The position numbers and the translations under genes were made by a program. A stretch of 64,000 bases of DNA from the NCBI RefSeq assembly GCF_910592395.1, contig NC_088318.1, forward strand, positions 11,594,349 through 11,658,348, in the 5' to 3' direction. The notes below the pieces were generated by a model that was not told the DNA's origin, did no database searches, and saw nothing but the letters and a program-made list of their open reading frames with translations. This stretch comes from Lineus longissimus. Its lineage: Eukaryota; Nemertea; Pilidiophora; Heteronemertea; Lineidae. Positions 59,459-64,000 of this stretch are shown here, in pieces. How positions within the stretch are numbered: the first letter of the stretch is position 1; the number at the start of each line of letters is the position of its first letter.

Positions 59459-59664
59459 CAGTGTTCTCCAAAGGGTTTTCTCAAGATAGGGTAATACCCT
59501 TGATTTGCATGACATTTTACCAGTGTGCAACACAAGGTAGGGTGACCAGCAATTTGAGGTAGGGTGGCCCTATAGAAACCCTCCACAACGTTCTAGAGCA
59601 AGGTAGGGTGGCTCTTCCAAGGTAGGGTGGGCCATCCTGACAAATAGCCTTGTGGAGAACACTG
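59459..59664. mobile_element. hAT-like MITE, copy C (inverted relative to copy B)
   Basis: It starts CAGTGTTCTCCAAAGGG and ends CCTTGTGGAGAACACTG; the interior carries CAAGGTAGGGTGG repeats, the reverse complement of copy B. The two copies face each other across about 330 bases. Small ORFs across it are fortuitous. Confidence 0.75.
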
Positions 59665-62600
59665 GGTGACTCAAGCCAGGTGATGTTACTATTGTTAGAA
59701 GAGTATGGTAGCTCTCCACCTAATAGAGCTGCTAGGTCTAGTTCTTCAGCATCCAGGCTGCCTGTAGTTTCTGCCACTTCATACTTTGCAAAATCAGTTC
59801 TTGCAATGTCAAAGACTTGGGAGTCAGAATGTTTTCTGGGGGTCTTATGACTCATTCAGCACTAGCACCAGATATACAGGAACTGAAGATAAGGTAACAA
59901 CGACAAGCGCCCCAAGGCACCACAGTGAAGAATCCTCTTGTCTCAGATCGCTTTGGTTAGAGTGGGTGGAGCAGCCATCATTGATGCAGGAATGTGAATC
60001 AGACTTGCCCAAGGGCACCTTCTGCCTCCACGATCAGGGTTATCTTCGATATCGACAGGGTGCAAGTGCGGAAATGTCTCATGAATGATAGGAAATCAGC
60101 CTGATCAAGGAGGGATGCTGTAATGCAAGGATGATATTTCTGATAGGGAACTAAAATGGGAAGTTATAGAAGAGTGCATGGATTAAATACAAGGTCGGAG
60201 AGGGTAGGAGGAAAAGGCCTCATCGATCAATGCAGAAACGTTGATCGAAATGGCCAGAAGGCTTCCACACGCTGCACTGACACTCAATCTCAGATAGTGA
60301 TGGACAGCCGGACATGGATCATATGTGATCGGAAACTAGCTCGATGAAAGGAAGGATGTATATAGTACCTCAAGGATGACGCATCGATCAATATGGATAA
60401 TATAGGCAAGGAATAGGAGGGTTCCAATGACCAGTAGCCTGGCCACCGATAGAAGCACTTTTGCCATAGACAAAGATAACTCTAGGATACAGAATTCTTT
60501 GTTCTGAGGCCATTAATGGAAAATCATTTAATCTGTTTTTCATGGTAATGACCACTCTTTTCGCTCTTCTCCGAAAACTTCAAAGGAGTCGTTACTTTAT
60601 AAACTGCCACATCATATTCCGTTTCTATCTCATTGCATGGGCTGTATGTTCCCTGTATCTCCAATTGACGAGATAAAGAGCTTGTCACGTAATGCAGTTG
60701 AAACCTCAAGCAACAGAAACTGATAAGGAAACCACCTCTAAATGGTCATTTCTCCCTGACCCCGACAGACTGCCAATTAGGTGTGATCAAGTGATAAGTG
60801 GTAGTGCCTTTTCCAATTCCGAATCACATGGCAATGGGATGGAGGTATATGCTGAATGGAAAGATAAGATAACAGCAAGATTGCCTCCACTTTTGAAGGA
60901 GGTTGGTGGATTGGCATACCGATGATGTCTTGCCCTTCCTTCTTTTGGTCAGGAGTGTTAAAAGGAAGTAACATAGTCTTTGCTAAATGACAACCTTCGA
61001 CCAACGGCCCCAGACTACAGCAGATTTTATCATCAAAGTCAAAGTGTCTGACAAGCAAAGGCGAAAAAAGAAAAGACCAAGCACCCCAGGAGGGTTACAG
61101 AGCCAATTTACCATGAAACATTGCCACCTCAGAGCCATGACAAGACTTTCGTTTGCTCACTCCTGCTGCATCCCACATCAATCAGAGATGCTACTTGGAA
61201 TCTCTTGTGTGACAATCAACTCTGACATTTACAAATGTCACCTGTGCTTGTGGTAGCAATGGAGAACTTGAAGGAAAGGTGAAAAGAGGAGAACTCTGCT
61301 TTGGCAGGATTAGCTTGGAAGCGGTATCAATGACTTAAAAGCATTCTGCCATCCAAGGTTGATTGACCAGGCAACATCAGGTTTGCACATTTTAAAAACT
61401 TCTTTTAAAAATTCACAACCTCATGAACTGGTCTGGTTGACTGGAATCTTCAAAATAACAGAAATAAAAGTTGAGTGAATGAATCTAAGGGAAGTCAGCT
61501 TCTTCCAGGTTCTTCTAAAGAGTAGCCCATTTGCGATGATGGCTACAACTTCCTGTTCACCGTTACTACATATACTGCAGCGTAGACTTGCTACGGGCTA
61601 AAAATACCACAAGACTGACTGCACTTTAGCTGGAGTGAGTTAGTCCACAGCTAACAGTGATCTCGATTTGAGCTAAATTGGGAACAGAACTTTAAAACTT
61701 GATCAAAACATACTGTCTGCTGAAACCAATTTCCCCTTTTTTTATGAATGAGTCGTAGAAAAGTTTCCAGTCGGTGGGATAGACAAAAACATTCAGCTGA
61801 GCGGAAGGAAATGCAAAAAGAATTTTGTTCCACGAATTTTTCGACCACGATAGTATCTGGGCCCACTGCTTAACCGGCAATAGCAGTAACTGTGACTTTT
61901 TAAAGTCCTATGTCACTACTGTAAAAAATTCATAGAAGGAGAAACATGTAACGCTTATTTGAGCTAACCCTTGTGTTTCTGTCTGTAAAGCTGATTGAGT
62001 AACTGATGGTGGGCGAAGGGTGCTTAGTCAGCTACTAGGCCTGCTTATGCTAGCATGACACAGCCGACAGCTGCAGTACAGACCTAACAAATCACTTTGA
62101 ATGTTATTCAGAATGACATATTCATACATCTGCTGATCCGGCCAGTATATAACCAACTATACACACCCTTCAATTCTATGATACATTACTAAATAATTTG
62201 CCACCTAAGTAATGAATTATGAATTAGCTACTATAGCATGTTCCAACCAAACAAGAGAAATTTTACTACACCTTTGACGCCCTAAAGCATTGACTAGCCT
62301 GTCTTCGTCACTACAGTATGTATTTATGTACAAACTAGTGCGTTAATACTCAATGTTGATTTAGTTTCAGGGATGAATGATTTGGACGCAGCCTGAGAGA
62401 GATACTACATGAATATGGATGGATGGGGAGCTGACGATGCAAGGGGACAGCACGTAGAAATGATTTTTTTGTTTGTCATAATGGTCCAGAATGGTAATGG
62501 TAAAAGCACTGTTCAGACTCCTGACTACTAACAGGAAAGTGGTATAATAAGCCCACTCAGGGTATGCCCCCAAAGCTAACGTACTAGTTGACATGAAAAC

Positions 62601-62946
62601 ATCAAGCGTAATGAATTTGTCGATAGTCATTTGTGATATCCATAATTCACTTGGATAGACAAAGAACTAAACCTATTTCTAAATCCATAATCGATACATA
62701 TAATATGATGTTAAGCACACTCATATGATAACAATATGCCTTACACTGGGTGTATAAGTATTCCAGAACATTTTATTGATGAACATGAAAAAGGTCACAA
62801 ACTTTATGGGAGGCCAAAAAACATTTGTAATGCTGTTTGATTTGATCCGCTGAGGGGGGGGGGGGTCACCAATGCTCTCAGAGTGGCAACACATGTACTG
62901 ATCCAGCATGCAATAACAGTTAAGGTACATTTTGTCAGTTATCACG

Positions 62947-63565
62947 TTAGGCGTTTTTACACGGTGCGGGTTCAAGCCGGATCGAGACTAGTTCAGGTAC
63001 CAGCCGGTTTATTTTCCCTCGTGTAAAAGCGAACCTACCGTCCTGAACCCTCCTGGTCCGAGGCGGGTTCCGATCGCCGGTCTCGGGTCGGTGCAGGCCG
63101 GTGTAGGCCGGTGGAGGAGGGTTTATTTATGCGTGTAAAAGCGAACCGGCTCCGAGCCGGTTTGCACACGGTACTCGCGTGACGTCATTCGCGGGAATAG
63201 CTGCCGTGTTCCTGGCATGAAATTTTCCGCGGAAAGAAACTGCTGTGAAATCTTCAATTTATCGAGAGCAAGAGCTTTCTTTCCATACAAATGCTGTGTA
63301 CAAAGCAAAAACTCTGCATCTCACCGGCGCCATCGTAAACCATTTTGTATTATTTGTTGTTGTGATATTTTCGTAGCTCCACCGCCAGCAGGATTGATCA
63401 GCGCCACCAATTGACGATGTTAGTGACGAACCGGCCTGGAGCCGGATCGAGGCCAGATCGTCGAACCGTCCCCGTGTAAAAGCGAAATGAACCGTCCTGA
63501 ACCGAACACGCCTCGTGACGGTTCAGGAGGGTTGTCTTGAACCAGCACCGTGTAAAAAGGCCTAA
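62947..63565. mobile_element. Non-autonomous DNA transposon with ~30-bp TIRs (TTAGGCSTTTTTACACGGTG)
   Basis: The left end TTAGGCGTTTTTACACGGTG is matched in inverse by CACCGTGTAAAAAGGCCTAA at the right, 28 of 30 positions over the full arms. The interior is much more GC-rich than its surroundings and repeats GTGTAAAAGCGAAC three times. No transposase ORF. The superfamily was not determined. Confidence 0.8.
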
Positions 63566-64000
63566 TAAGTCCTGGGAGGTAGAGATCAGAGTTTGCATGG
63601 GGAAATTGCAGTGAATTGCACAACAACTTATCAGGAGAATAAATTGCTTTTTTACCCGCACAGACGGTGTTGAAGTAAAATATTATGTTCCACAAGCTAA
63701 CAGTTTACAAACACATAACAGGGCGCCGCTGTATTCAGACGACTGAAATATCTTCCGAGCGGATGAAAAAAATCTCCGATCTTGTTCGGTCACTTGACTT
63801 ATATACTTGAACAGTCCTGCTGTGTTATGTTGGAAAGAAAACAGACGGATGTCTTCAAATGAAAAAAGATGGTGATACAAAATGTCTAAAGTAGGCCAAT
63901 ATAACAAGTTTTTGCCTCCACTACAGGCTAACTGTCATGTAACATGTGTAACTTGGTCTAGTATTTATGCAAAGCTATACATTCTAAAGTCACTTCCGGG

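Larger units (their letters stand above)
48815..64000 (-). other. Probable MTSS1 upstream intron/5' flank, no exon found
   Basis: The exon at 48,730-48,814 requires an upstream exon, but none with the conserved I-BAR start (LGGLFQTIISDMK, FLDAFQKVADMATNTR) was recognised. The region is rich in short inverted-repeat elements at 48.9, 55.6, 58.9, 59.5 and 63 kb and otherwise appears non-coding. Confidence 0.5.

Noticed and set aside
59517-59855. 112-aa minus-strand ORF
   Set aside because: It lies largely in the hAT-like MITE; residues such as YLGRATLPCS come from the element's internal repeats.
61240-61310. Minus-strand frame ...KFSIATTSTG with a GTGACA donor, looking vaguely like MTSS1 MATNTRG
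   Set aside because: The residues before it do not match the conserved FLDAFQKVADM and no good acceptor is seen.

Overview
This is eukaryotic nuclear DNA from an animal. Genes are split into many short GT-AG exons, intergenic DNA is AT-rich, and small inverted-repeat transposons are dense. The frequent AGGCCTA-type motif and the gene set suggest a marine invertebrate, perhaps an echinoderm or other deuterostome; this taxonomic guess is an inference. No operons, CRISPR arrays, rRNA or convincing tRNA genes were seen.

Layout. (1) 4,928-10,249, minus strand: the first seven coding exons of PPP4R1, a HEAT-repeat regulatory subunit of protein phosphatase 4. The start (ATG GCG G|GT) is at 10,249 and all phases agree; the rest lies off the left edge, so 1-4,927 is intron. 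(2) 11.5-19.5 kb, plus strand: a large docking-protein gene (DOK/IRS-like) with a non-coding first exon, a PH domain, an IRS-type PTB domain and a long tyrosine-rich tail encoded by a single 2.6 kb exon (1,074 aa). (3) 21.7-26.8 kb, plus strand: a tandem paralogue with the same exon structure and a shorter tail (640 aa), followed by a duplicated and partly inverted piece of its own last exon. (4) 31,885-48,814, minus strand: fourteen exons of an MTSS1/ABBA (missing-in-metastasis) orthologue, running from the middle of the I-BAR domain to the C-terminal WH2 motif and stop. The exons for the start of the I-BAR domain were not found and are probably beyond 64,000, so 48,815-64,000 is read as intron and 5' flank.

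How they relate: the two adaptors are tyrosine-phosphorylation scaffolds (PI3K-type YxxM, Crk/Nck-type YxxP, Src-type YEEL/YEDL, and a Grb2-type YEN only in the second). MTSS1 couples membrane curvature to actin. PPP4R1 targets a Ser/Thr phosphatase. They are separate transcription units and no functional cluster is implied.

Most notable: the docking-protein tandem pair, whose duplication included the upstream exon and probable promoter, and in which the second copy has Pro where the first has the arginine expected for phosphotyrosine binding in the PTB domain; a local duplication-inversion behind the second copy; a tandemly duplicated exon in MTSS1 with a probable GC-AG intron; and at least seven families of short inverted-repeat elements.
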